The position numbers and the translations under genes were made by a program. A stretch of DNA of 8,064 bases. Source: an uncultured bacterium. Its GTDB lineage: Bacteria > Bacteroidota > Bacteroidia > Bacteroidales > JACABE01. Where the stretch lies: the NCBI GenBank assembly GCA_903911455.1, contig CAIWDQ010000280.1:1-8064 (forward strand), in the 5' to 3' direction. Of the stretch, positions 1-5,954 are shown piece after piece (position 1 is the first letter of the stretch; every line of letters begins with the position of its first letter). Below the pieces are notes generated by a model. It was not told the origin of the DNA. It saw only the letters and a program-made list of their open reading frames with translations, and did no database searches.

Positions 1-1
1 T

Positions 2-124
2 GGCATTATGTCGGGTACATACAATTATAAAGTAACTAATAGTGTTGGATGTACTTCTGTTGTGTCTCAGGATTTTGTTATTAATGCTCAACCTGAGACT
101 CCTATAGCTCCAATGGTTGGCACA
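2..124 (+). CDS. Fragment of an Ig-like-repeat surface adhesin (both ends missing)
   Basis: An open frame enters from the left edge and gives about 41 recognisable residues, including GTYNYKVTNSVGCTS, DFVINAQPETP and a final APMVGT. This is the pattern of the tandem Ig-like or PKD-like repeats in very long secreted adhesins of Bacteroidota, where one repeat ends in a beta-strand plus 'INAQP.TP.APTVGT' and the next begins. No start codon is implied; the ATG at 8 is internal to the repeat. After residue GT (about position 124) the frame stays open to 259, but there it only reads the antisense of uvrB, so the adhesin sequence stops abruptly. No next repeat and no type IX secretion C-terminal signal follow. 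I see it as a broken or chimeric gene piece, not a working gene. The family assignment rests on recalled repeat consensus, not on a search. Confidence 0.6.
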
Positions 125-2097
125 TCTCTATATTTAGCTGCTTGCACAAAATCTAATTCTTTAACTGCTTTTTCCATATTTTTTCTTGAAAGATCAAGGC
201 TCTTAGTTAGTTGTTTCTTATCCATATACTTTAAAACAGGTTCTGCTGCTATACTTTGATTATCGCTTTCAATATATGGTTTAGGTAAATCTGCATTAGA
301 TGTTTGACGAGTTAAGCTTGAACTGGTTGACTTCACTATCTGAGTAGGAGTGATGTTGTTATCAGAATTATATTTTAATTGTTTTTCTCTTTTGCGATCT
401 GTTTCATCTATCGTCTGCTGCATTGAAGCTGTGATTTTATCTGCATACATAATCACTTTAGAGTTAACATTACGTGCAGCTCTACCAGCAGTTTGAGTTA
501 AGGAACGTTCTGAACGAAGAAAGCCTTCCTTATCAGCATCCAGAATAGCAACTAGTGACACTTCGGGCAAGTCAAGACCTTCTCTCAAAAGATTAACTCC
601 AATAAGTACATCAAATACACCAGTTCTTAAATCATGCATGATTTCAATCCTATCAAGGGTATCAACCTCTGAATGAATATATCTGCACCTTATCCCTAGA
701 TTAGTCATATATTTAGATAGTTCTTCAGCCATTCGCTTTGTAAGAGTAGTAACTAAAGTACGTTCATTTTTGCCTGTAGTTTTTTCAATCTCATCCAAAA
801 GATCATCCACTTGGTTTACACTTGGTCTGACTTCAATTATTGGCTCTAATAATCCTGTTGGCCTTATTAATTGTTCAACTATCAATCCTTCGGATGCTTG
901 TAACTCGTAATCAGCAGGAGTAGCACTTACAAAGATAATCTGATTAATCATTCTTTCAAACTCATCAAACTTAAGTGGCCTGTTATCCATAGCAGAAGGT
1001 AGTCTGAAACCATATTCAACAAGGTTTTGCTTACGCGAACGATCCCCTCCATACATTGCTCTTATTTGTGGAATAGTAACATGACTCTCATCAATGATAA
1101 TTAAGTAATCATCAGGGAAATAATCAAGTAGGCAGAAGGGACGAGTTCCCTGATCTCTACCGTCAAAATAGCGTGAATAGTTTTCAATACCAGAACAATA
1201 ACCTAACTCTCGAAGCATTTCAAGATCATAAGTAACTCTATCTTCTAGTCTTTTAGCTTCAAGATGTTTGCCATTTTCTTTAAGATAAGCAATCTGTTTT
1301 AATAAGTCATCTTGTATTTGATATATTGCATGTTGAATCTTTTCTTTTGATGTGACAAAAATATTTGCTGGAAAGACTTTTATCTCTTCAAATTCAGCAA
1401 TAATGCCTCCACTACTTACTTCAAAAGATTCAATATTTTCAATCTCATCACCAAAAAAATAAATCCGATAAGCAAAATCAAGATAAGCAGGAAAAATATC
1501 AACAGTATCACCTTTTACTCTGAAATTACCTCTTGAAAAATCAGCTTCTGTTCTGGAATATAAACTATTTACAAACAGATGTAGTAATTGATTTCTGCTA
1601 ACAATCTGCCCCTTTTTTATATCAATAATATTAGTATAAAAATCTTCAGGATTACCTATACCATATATGCATGAAACGGACGAAACAACAATAATATCGC
1701 GACGTGATGAGAGCAAAGAAGAAGAAGTACTTAACCTTAGTTTTTCAATTTCTTCATTAATTGAAAGATCTTTTTCAATATAGGTATTTGTAGAGGGAAT
1801 AAATGCTTCGGGTTGATAATAATCATAATAGGAAACAAAATACTCAACAGCATTCTCAGGAAAAAACTGAAGAAACTCATTATACAATTGTGCTGCTAAG
1901 GTTTTATTGTGACTCAAAACCAAAGTAGGCTTCTTTACTTGTTGGATAACATTGGCAATAGTAAACGTTTTGCCTGAGCCTGTTACACCTAGTAAAGTCT
2001 GAGCTTTATCCCCACGATTAATACCTTCAACCAGTTGTTTAATTGCTTCCGGCTGATCACCTGTTGGGAAATATTCTGTTGTTAATTTAAATTCCAA
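88..2097 (-). CDS. uvrB: Excinuclease ABC subunit B, 3' end altered
   Basis: UvrB is the DNA-damage-verifying ATPase of nucleotide excision repair. It is loaded by UvrA, pries the strands apart and recruits UvrC for incision in the cytoplasm. Visible motifs in order: Walker A GVTGSGKT (37-44), the damage-probing beta-hairpin region YYDYYQPEAFIPSTNTYIEK (90-109), the DESH Walker B box (336-339), SATP (391-394), GVNLLREGLDLPEV (500-513) and QTAGRAARN (535-543), then a C-terminal UVR domain (about 623-658) ending in QAAKYRD. The start is TTG at 2097. It matches the usual 'M.F.LT..Y.PTGDQPEAI' N-terminus, and no ATG lies between it and the upstream in-frame stop. The last eleven residues (659-669) and the stop at 88-90 come from the antisense of an adhesin repeat, so the closing helix of the UVR domain that contacts UvrC is lost. 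Helicase core intact; function with UvrC uncertain. Confidence 0.95.
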   Translation of the reverse strand: MEFKLTTEYFPTGDQPEAIKQLVEGINRGDKAQTLLGVTGSGKTFTIANVIQQVKKPTLVLSHNKTLAAQLYNEFLQFFPENAVEYFVSYYDYYQPEAFIPSTNTYIEKDLSINEEIEKLRLSTSSSLLSSRRDIIVVSSVSCIYGIGNPEDFYTNIIDIKKGQIVSRNQLLHLFVNSLYSRTEADFSRGNFRVKGDTVDIFPAYLDFAYRIYFFGDEIENIESFEVSSGGIIAEFEEIKVFPANIFVTSKEKIQHAIYQIQDDLLKQIAYLKENGKHLEAKRLEDRVTYDLEMLRELGYCSGIENYSRYFDGRDQGTRPFCLLDYFPDDYLIIIDESHVTIPQIRAMYGGDRSRKQNLVEYGFRLPSAMDNRPLKFDEFERMINQIIFVSATPADYELQASEGLIVEQLIRPTGLLEPIIEVRPSVNQVDDLLDEIEKTTGKNERTLVTTLTKRMAEELSKYMTNLGIRCRYIHSEVDTLDRIEIMHDLRTGVFDVLIGVNLLREGLDLPEVSLVAILDADKEGFLRSERSLTQTAGRAARNVNSKVIMYADKITASMQQTIDETDRKREKQLKYNSDNNITPTQIVKSTSSSLTRQTSNADLPKPYIESDNQSIAAEPVLKYMDKKQLTKSLDLSRKNMEKAVKELDFVQAAKYRDVPTIGAIGVSG
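118..126. other. Breakpoint between adhesin repeat and uvrB 3' end
   Basis: To the left, plus-strand codons read a normal Ig-like repeat up to Val-Gly-Thr (116-124). To the right, minus-strand codons read a normal UvrB up to Tyr-Arg-Asp (ending at 124). Family UvrB proteins continue after this 'AA.yRD' with a further 'EI..L' helix, which is absent here. The two sequences therefore meet within a few bases, with no intergenic DNA, terminator or stop codon between them. That is what a join between unrelated sequences looks like. It may be an assembly or library chimera or a real deletion or inversion; the sequence alone cannot decide. Confidence 0.65.
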
Positions 2098-2118
2098 TGT
2101 TTGATTATTTATAATAGT

Positions 2119-3462
2119 TTAATTAAAACCACCTTTACCTTTATAAAGTTTAATTGGTTTGTTAAGTTGAACTTTTATTACGGTCATATATTCATCGTTT
2201 ACATTCTGAGGAACATCAATATAAACTAAACCAGGGACACTGCTCCACGATATTTTACCAACTATTTTATGATTTAATTTCTTACCTGAACCTACAACTG
2301 TAACTTCTTTAATGTCATCATATAAACCTTTTATCATAACATTACCATTCACTTTACCTTGCATAAAAAGATAAAGCGTAGTAGAATCTTTTGATAGGGT
2401 AGAGGGTCCATAAAAATGTCCTTGAGGCATACCTCCAACTGTATTAAAAATAGCTTCACTATGTTTGCTAGTCCATTTACCTAGTTCATTTAGAATGTAT
2501 TCCTGTTCTGCAGGTATGGTGCCATCTTCTTTAGGGCCAATATCAAGCAAAAGATTACCGCCCATACTTATAGCATCTGCAAATATAGTAATGATTTCGT
2601 AGGGAGTCTTATAAATAGTATCACTAGGCTGATAGCCCCACGATTCATTGGTAGTCATACACAACTCCCAATATTTGAGATTTGGGCGCGAAACAGGGAA
2701 GTTTTGCTCAGGAGTATCATAATCTCCATATCCTTGCAAACGACCATTTATTATGGTATTTGGATTGTTATCCAGAATCATTTTACGTATAAATGGAGCT
2801 CTCCATTCTTCTGCCGAATGTTCCCAATCTCCATCAAACCAGATTAAATCAGGATTAAATTGATGTGTGATCTCTTTTATCTGACCATGACAAAAGTTCA
2901 GAAACTTATTCCATCTTATCGTGTCTTTTTTTGAATCATATCTTGAAGAATCTTTAAGAAAACCCGGATAATCAGGATACGACCAATCAATAAGTGAAAA
3001 ATAACTACCTACTTTAATATTGTTTTTGCGCAAAGCATTATAAAAAGGAGTTAAAACATCGAGTTTGGCTGGCGACCTAGCCGGGATGCTGAGATTGTTC
3101 ATTTTAGTATCGTACAAGGCAACTCCGTCGTGATGTTTGGTAGTGATGACGCAGTATCGGGCACCCGTTCGCTTAATTAATTCAGCCCAATATTCAGGAT
3201 TGTATTTACTTGCCGTAAAGCCTTTAATCTGTTGCATATAGTCCTTATGCAGTATGTGTTTATTGTGAAAAGCCCACGACTCCGAGGTTCCCTGCACTGC
3301 ATATATGCCCCAATGGATGAAAATACCAAGTTTAGCGTCGGCAAACCATTGCATTTTCTGTTCGTTTTCTTTTACATCCACCTTTTGTTGTGCATAACTT
3401 TTACAGTTTATACCTGTAAATAATGCAACTACAACAATTAACTTTACGATAAAGACTTTCAT
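2119..3462 (-). CDS. Secreted alpha-L-fucosidase, GH29 family
   Basis: This enzyme should hydrolyse terminal alpha-linked L-fucose from glycans such as host mucin, milk or plant oligosaccharides, by a retaining mechanism. The 447-residue protein begins with a signal peptide (about 1-24; hydrophobic core IVKLIVVVALF, probable cleavage after SYA). Cys20 has a poor lipobox (GINC), so I favour a soluble periplasmic protein over a lipoprotein. The catalytic (beta/alpha)8 barrel carries FIHWGIYAV (48-56), TTKHHDG (107-113), PDLIWFDGDW (204-213) with Asp210 as likely nucleophile, YDTPEQNFP (248-256), and WELCMTTNESWGY (265-277). GGNLLLDIGPKEDGTIP (301-317) closes the barrel. A short beta-rich C-terminal region (about 355-440) follows. 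The acid/base residue cannot be fixed by eye. Length is at the short end for the family, with no extra carbohydrate-binding module. There is no SusC/SusD pair within the window. The gene ends 21 bases before the uvrB start, so read-through into uvrB is plausible. Confidence 0.93.
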   Translation of the reverse strand: MKVFIVKLIVVVALFTGINCKSYAQQKVDVKENEQKMQWFADAKLGIFIHWGIYAVQGTSESWAFHNKHILHKDYMQQIKGFTASKYNPEYWAELIKRTGARYCVITTKHHDGVALYDTKMNNLSIPARSPAKLDVLTPFYNALRKNNIKVGSYFSLIDWSYPDYPGFLKDSSRYDSKKDTIRWNKFLNFCHGQIKEITHQFNPDLIWFDGDWEHSAEEWRAPFIRKMILDNNPNTIINGRLQGYGDYDTPEQNFPVSRPNLKYWELCMTTNESWGYQPSDTIYKTPYEIITIFADAISMGGNLLLDIGPKEDGTIPAEQEYILNELGKWTSKHSEAIFNTVGGMPQGHFYGPSTLSKDSTTLYLFMQGKVNGNVMIKGLYDDIKEVTVVGSGKKLNHKIVGKISWSSVPGLVYIDVPQNVNDEYMTVIKVQLNKPIKLYKGKGGFN

Positions 3463-3495
3463 AAACTACTTTTTTAATTAATGAATAGAATAGTA

Positions 3496-3526
3496 CAAAA
3501 GTAAGAAATAATTCTCTTTATACAGA
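3496..3526 (-). promoter_or_regulatory. Probable fucosidase promoter (-7 TACTTTTG)
   Basis: On the minus strand TACTTTTG (3503 to 3496) matches the Bacteroidota -7 consensus TAnnTTTG exactly. Nineteen bases upstream lies TCTG (3526 to 3523), one mismatch from the -33 element TTTG at the usual spacing. Transcription would start near 3489 and leave a leader of roughly 25 bases before the ATG at 3462. No strong Shine-Dalgarno sequence is seen, as is common in this phylum. Confidence 0.6.
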
Positions 3527-3724
3527 ATTTATTTTATTAAATAATTCTTTATATGAAAATTTTATTTTGTTTATTTATTTTTATGATTTGTTTTTGTTTA
3601 ATGATGCTTTTATAAATTTAAAGCTTCATTATGAAGATAGAATTTTATTTTTAATTAAAAATAACTGATTTTTTTTAACAATTTAATGGACTTTATTTAA
3701 AGAATGATTTCATTAAAGAAAAAA
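3527..3724. other. AT-rich divergent intergenic segment, no gene seen
   Basis: This stretch is almost entirely A and T with runs of T on the plus strand and no credible coding frame. Besides the 20-bp palindrome listed separately it holds two smaller perfect inverted repeats: CTTCAT-T-ATGAAG (3624-3636) and AATGA-TT-TCATT (3703-3714). In DNA this AT-rich such short palindromes are partly expected by chance. It separates the minus-strand fucosidase/uvrB pair from the plus-strand repeat ORF and polysaccharide genes and probably works as promoter-upstream DNA. Confidence 0.6.
3645..3664. repeat. 20-bp perfect palindrome
   Basis: TTATTTTTAATTAAAAATAA is its own reverse complement over all 20 bases. 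A run of eight T residues follows at 3669-3676. It could be a protein-binding dyad or extrude as an AT-only cruciform. As a terminator it would be weak (no G-C pairs) and no plus-strand gene precedes it. Low-complexity AT content makes chance origin possible. Confidence 0.45.
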
Positions 3725-3732
3725 TACCTTTG
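3725..3732 (+). promoter_or_regulatory. Promoter-like -7 element before the repeat ORF
   Basis: TACCTTTG fits the Bacteroidota -7 consensus TAnnTTTG. The expected start of transcription is near 3739, about ten bases before the ATG at 3750, much like the short leader predicted for asnB. I see no TTTG at the -33 distance, so this is half a promoter match. It would drive transcription through the 21-bp repeat array. Confidence 0.45.
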
Positions 3733-3749
3733 TAAATGACTATTATATA

Positions 3750-3989
3750 ATGAGTGATGATATTACCAAGGATGATTTACGAAGTCATATCTATGACTTG
3801 ACAAGTCATGTCTATGCCTTCATCAGTCATGTCTATGCCTTCATAAATCATGTCTATGCCTTCATCAGTCATGTCTATGCCTTCATGAATCATGTCTATG
3901 CCATCGTCAGTCATGTCTATGCCTTCATCAGTCATGTCTATGCCATCGTCAGTCATGTCTATGCCTTCATAAATCATGTCTATGCCTGA
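3750..3989 (+). CDS. Putative 79-aa heptad-repeat protein encoded by a tandem array
   Basis: I do not recognise this protein. It starts with a polar head MSDDITKDDLR (1-11), followed by one divergent unit SHIYDLT, eight seven-residue units of the form S/N-H-V-Y-A-F/I-I/V/M, and a last partial unit NHVYA before the TGA stop. There is no signal peptide and no known motif; the alternation of small, aromatic and aliphatic residues suggests beta structure or a sticky fibre rather than a coiled coil. For coding: an ATG about 18 bases after a promoter-like TACCTTTG, and every change between units is silent or conservative in this frame (F/I, I/V, I/M, S/N). Against: a 21-bp repeat keeps frames open automatically, a second plus frame is also open through most of the array, the antisense frame is open, and no ribosome binding site is seen. 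It could equally be non-coding repeat DNA. Confidence 0.35.
   Translation: MSDDITKDDLRSHIYDLTSHVYAFISHVYAFINHVYAFISHVYAFMNHVYAIVSHVYAFISHVYAIVSHVYAFINHVYA
3783..3809. repeat. Two overlapping perfect inverted repeats at the array edge
   Basis: In the divergent first unit AGTCATA-TC-TATGACT (3783-3798) and ATGACTTG-A-CAAGTCAT (3793-3809) are both perfect inverted repeats. They share the ATGACT arm, so as single strand or RNA only one hairpin can form at a time. The same ATGACT is complementary to the AGTCAT that opens six of the later units. They could be a dyad operator or simply reflect how the array decayed at its edge. Confidence 0.5.
3783..3986. repeat. 21-bp tandem repeat array, about 10 units
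   Basis: Nine copies of the 12-base core CATGTCTATGCC occur without a single mismatch at exact 21-base spacing (starts 3807, 3828, 3849, 3870, 3891, 3912, 3933, 3954, 3975). A degenerate copy precedes them (CATATCTATGAC at 3786). The 9-base segments between cores are of four types: a TTCATCAGT, b TTCATAAAT, c TTCATGAAT, d ATCGTCAGT, in the order a b a c d a d b. Twenty-one bases is two turns of B-DNA, so every core faces the same side. The array is clearly richer in G and C than the surrounding intergenic DNA. It is a minisatellite that could vary in copy number by slippage. Repeats and intervening segments are far too short for CRISPR. Confidence 0.95.
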
Positions 3990-4098
3990 ACATATCATAA
4001 TTAATCCATCAAATTAGGTTATTATTTTGAAGAGATTATTAATAATTGTCATATATGTTTTTTTATTGAGCTTAATATTATTACTTTACAAATGAATG

Positions 4099-4129
4099 TT
4101 AGTAGGTAGGTATATTTTTCGTATATTTG
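4099..4129 (+). promoter_or_regulatory. Probable promoter of the asnB-glycosyltransferase operon
   Basis: TATATTTG (4122-4129) matches the Bacteroidota -7 consensus TAnnTTTG. TTAG at 4099-4102 sits exactly 19 bases upstream and differs from the -33 TTTG by one base. The transcript would begin near 4136, leaving a leader of only about 13 bases before the ATG at 4149. No Shine-Dalgarno sequence fits in that leader. Confidence 0.65.
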
Positions 4130-4148
4130 CAGAAAATTAAGTAATCAC

Positions 4149-5954
4149 ATGTGCGGAATCTCAGGTATTGTTAGTAAATCAAATCAAGTAATTAATAGGT
4201 CTGATATTGTCAGTATTACTGATGTTATCGCACATCGTGGGCCTGATGCAAGTGGTTATTTTATTGAAGATAATCTTGCCCTTGGCCATCGCCGCCTTTC
4301 AATTATAGATCTTAGCGAAAATGCTCATCAACCTTTAATTTATGATAATGATTATGTTTTGGTTTTTAATGGTGAGATATATAATTATATTGAGATTAAA
4401 AAAGAATTAGTTGATAAGGGTTATTCATTTAAAACTCATACAGATTCGGAGGTGTTGATTGCTGCTTATATTGAATGGGGTTTTGATTGTTTGCCTAGAT
4501 TTAATGGCATGTGGTCGTTTGCTTTATATGATAAAAAGAAGAATTTATTATTTTGCTCACGCGATCGTTTTGGTATAAAACCTTTTTATTTTGCTGATCT
4601 GGGGAATAAATGGGTATTTGGTTCAGAAATAAGTCAGTTGTTAACTGCCGGGCTTAAGCCAAAAGCTAATATGCAAGTACTTGCCGATTATCTTATATTA
4701 GGTATGGAAGAACACCGCGACGATTGCTTTTTTCAAGGTGTAAATAAACTTAAAGCTTCTCATTATCTGGTTTATGATTTGCATTCACATCAAATTACTA
4801 CACATCGTTATTATGATTTAAAAGATAATATAGATTATCATAATATAACTGAGAAAGATGCTCTTGATGCTTTTATTGAGATGTTTAGCAGTTCAATTAA
4901 TCTTAGATTGCGTTCGGATGTAAAAGTAGGCACATGTTTGAGTGGCGGACTTGATAGTTCGTATGTTGCATCAATAGCCTCAGAACTTTATCACAAAAGT
5001 AACGAAGGAAAGTTTACAGCCATTACTGCACAATCTTCTGATATTAATAATGATGAAACCGCTTTCGCGGAAATTGTATCTAAAACAAAAGGTTTAGATT
5101 GGAAGGTAGTAACACCATCAAATGAAGACTTTATCAATGGATTGAAAGAAGTCATTAAAGTTCAGGAAGAGCCATTCGGTAGTCCCTCAATATTTATGCA
5201 ATACTATGTAATGCAGGAAGCTGCAAGATTAGGTTGCAAAGTAATGCTGGACGGGCAAGGTGGTGACGAAACATTGTTTGGGTATGAAAGGTATTATCCT
5301 GCATATATCTCTGGTTTACCAACCTTTGATAAGTTGCCGGCCTTTATTAATTCAGGAAATAATTCGCGACTTACAAAGAAGCAATTGCTTCAGTATATGT
5401 TTTACTTTAGTAATCCAAAGATAAGAGAATCAGTTACACGTAAGCGTTTTTCTTTCTTGAATAAAGATCTTTTATCTATTGCTGATTTTGGAACTTATAA
5501 AACAAATGCAGATGCTTATCGTAATCCATTTCAATTACAGAAACTAGAAATCACACAAACTCAGCTGCCGCATTTACTAAAATACGAAGATAGAAACTCT
5601 ATGCATCACGCAGTTGAAGCGCGTTTACCTTTTCTTGATTATCGTTTGGTAGAATTGTCTTTATCTTTACCAATTCAGTTTAAAATCAATAAGGGTTGGA
5701 CTAAATATATCTTAAGGAAAGCAGTTGAGAAAGAGCTGCCTAAAGAAATAAGCTGGCGTAAAAACAAGTTTGGCTTCGAAGCACCCGAAAACATTTGGCT
5801 GGCTGATAAAGAATCTTTCTATAAAGAAATAAAGTCTTCAGCTATTCTGGCACCTTATCTTAATAAAGATTTAAAAGGTATTAATAACAGAACATTATGG
5901 AGATTGTTTAACATTGCAATATGGGAGAAAACATATAATGTCGGCACCAATTAA
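4149..5954 (+). CDS. asnB: Glutamine-hydrolysing asparagine synthase family amidotransferase
   Basis: The family transfers ammonia from glutamine to an ATP-activated carboxylate, classically aspartate to asparagine, in the cytoplasm. The start is fixed by MCGISGI: Cys2 becomes the N-terminal nucleophile of the class II glutaminase domain (2 to about 215), whose other glutamine-site motifs are RLSIIDLS (49-56), NGEIYNY (74-80) and TDSE (98-101). The synthase domain (about 235-600) has the ATP pyrophosphatase loop SGGLDSS (265-271), DGQGGDE (368-374) and KYEDRNSMHHAVEARLPFLD (478-497). All key residues are present and 601 residues is normal for the polysaccharide-cluster type of AsnB. It is first in an apparent operon with two glycosyltransferases. 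There, homologues such as WbpS of Pseudomonas O-antigen clusters are linked to amidating uronic acid sugars, so a sugar-acid acceptor is a real alternative to aspartate. The substrate cannot be read from sequence; the fold and chemistry are secure. Confidence 0.93.
   Translation: MCGISGIVSKSNQVINRSDIVSITDVIAHRGPDASGYFIEDNLALGHRRLSIIDLSENAHQPLIYDNDYVLVFNGEIYNYIEIKKELVDKGYSFKTHTDSEVLIAAYIEWGFDCLPRFNGMWSFALYDKKKNLLFCSRDRFGIKPFYFADLGNKWVFGSEISQLLTAGLKPKANMQVLADYLILGMEEHRDDCFFQGVNKLKASHYLVYDLHSHQITTHRYYDLKDNIDYHNITEKDALDAFIEMFSSSINLRLRSDVKVGTCLSGGLDSSYVASIASELYHKSNEGKFTAITAQSSDINNDETAFAEIVSKTKGLDWKVVTPSNEDFINGLKEVIKVQEEPFGSPSIFMQYYVMQEAARLGCKVMLDGQGGDETLFGYERYYPAYISGLPTFDKLPAFINSGNNSRLTKKQLLQYMFYFSNPKIRESVTRKRFSFLNKDLLSIADFGTYKTNADAYRNPFQLQKLEITQTQLPHLLKYEDRNSMHHAVEARLPFLDYRLVELSLSLPIQFKINKGWTKYILRKAVEKELPKEISWRKNKFGFEAPENIWLADKESFYKEIKSSAILAPYLNKDLKGINNRTLWRLFNIAIWEKTYNVGTN
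5923..5927 (+). promoter_or_regulatory. Shine-Dalgarno-like GGGAG deciding the glycosyltransferase start
   Basis: GGGAG lies inside the end of asnB, ten bases before the ATG at 5938. It supports that ATG over an in-frame TTG at 5914, and indicates translational coupling with asnB, whose stop codon is at 5952-5954. Confidence 0.45.

Noticed and set aside
125..259. Extension of the adhesin reading frame rightward to the stop at 257-259
   Set aside because: From about 125 it only reads the antisense of the uvrB coding sequence; the residues lose all similarity to Ig-like repeats.
3232..3423. 63-codon plus-strand open frame inside the fucosidase gene
   Set aside because: It is antisense to well-conserved GH29 barrel and signal-peptide codons, with no promoter or family resemblance.
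2119..3462. Fucosidase as part of a polysaccharide utilisation locus
   Set aside because: No SusC/SusD-like pair, sulfatase, regulator or other glycoside hydrolase is in the window; the neighbours are uvrB and a divergent biosynthesis operon.
3624..3676. Inverted repeats followed by a T-run as an intrinsic terminator
   Set aside because: The stems are almost all A-T and no plus-strand gene lies upstream to terminate; the minus-strand fucosidase is transcribed away from it.
3783..3986. Short direct repeats with intervening variable segments, CRISPR-like at first sight
   Set aside because: Cores are 12 bases and gaps 9 bases, gaps recur in only four types, and no cas genes are present. It is a tandem minisatellite.
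3777..3998. Antisense 73-codon open frame through the repeat array (MTDEGID-type units)
   Set aside because: A repeat unit of 21 bases without a stop in that frame stays open by construction. The changes between units are less conservative in this frame than on the plus strand, and its upstream TAATTTG is one base short of the -7 consensus.
5914..5937. TTG at 5914 as start of the first glycosyltransferase
   Set aside because: It would add eight residues outside the family N-terminus; the ATG at 5938 has a GGGAG ten bases upstream and begins just before the first beta strand.
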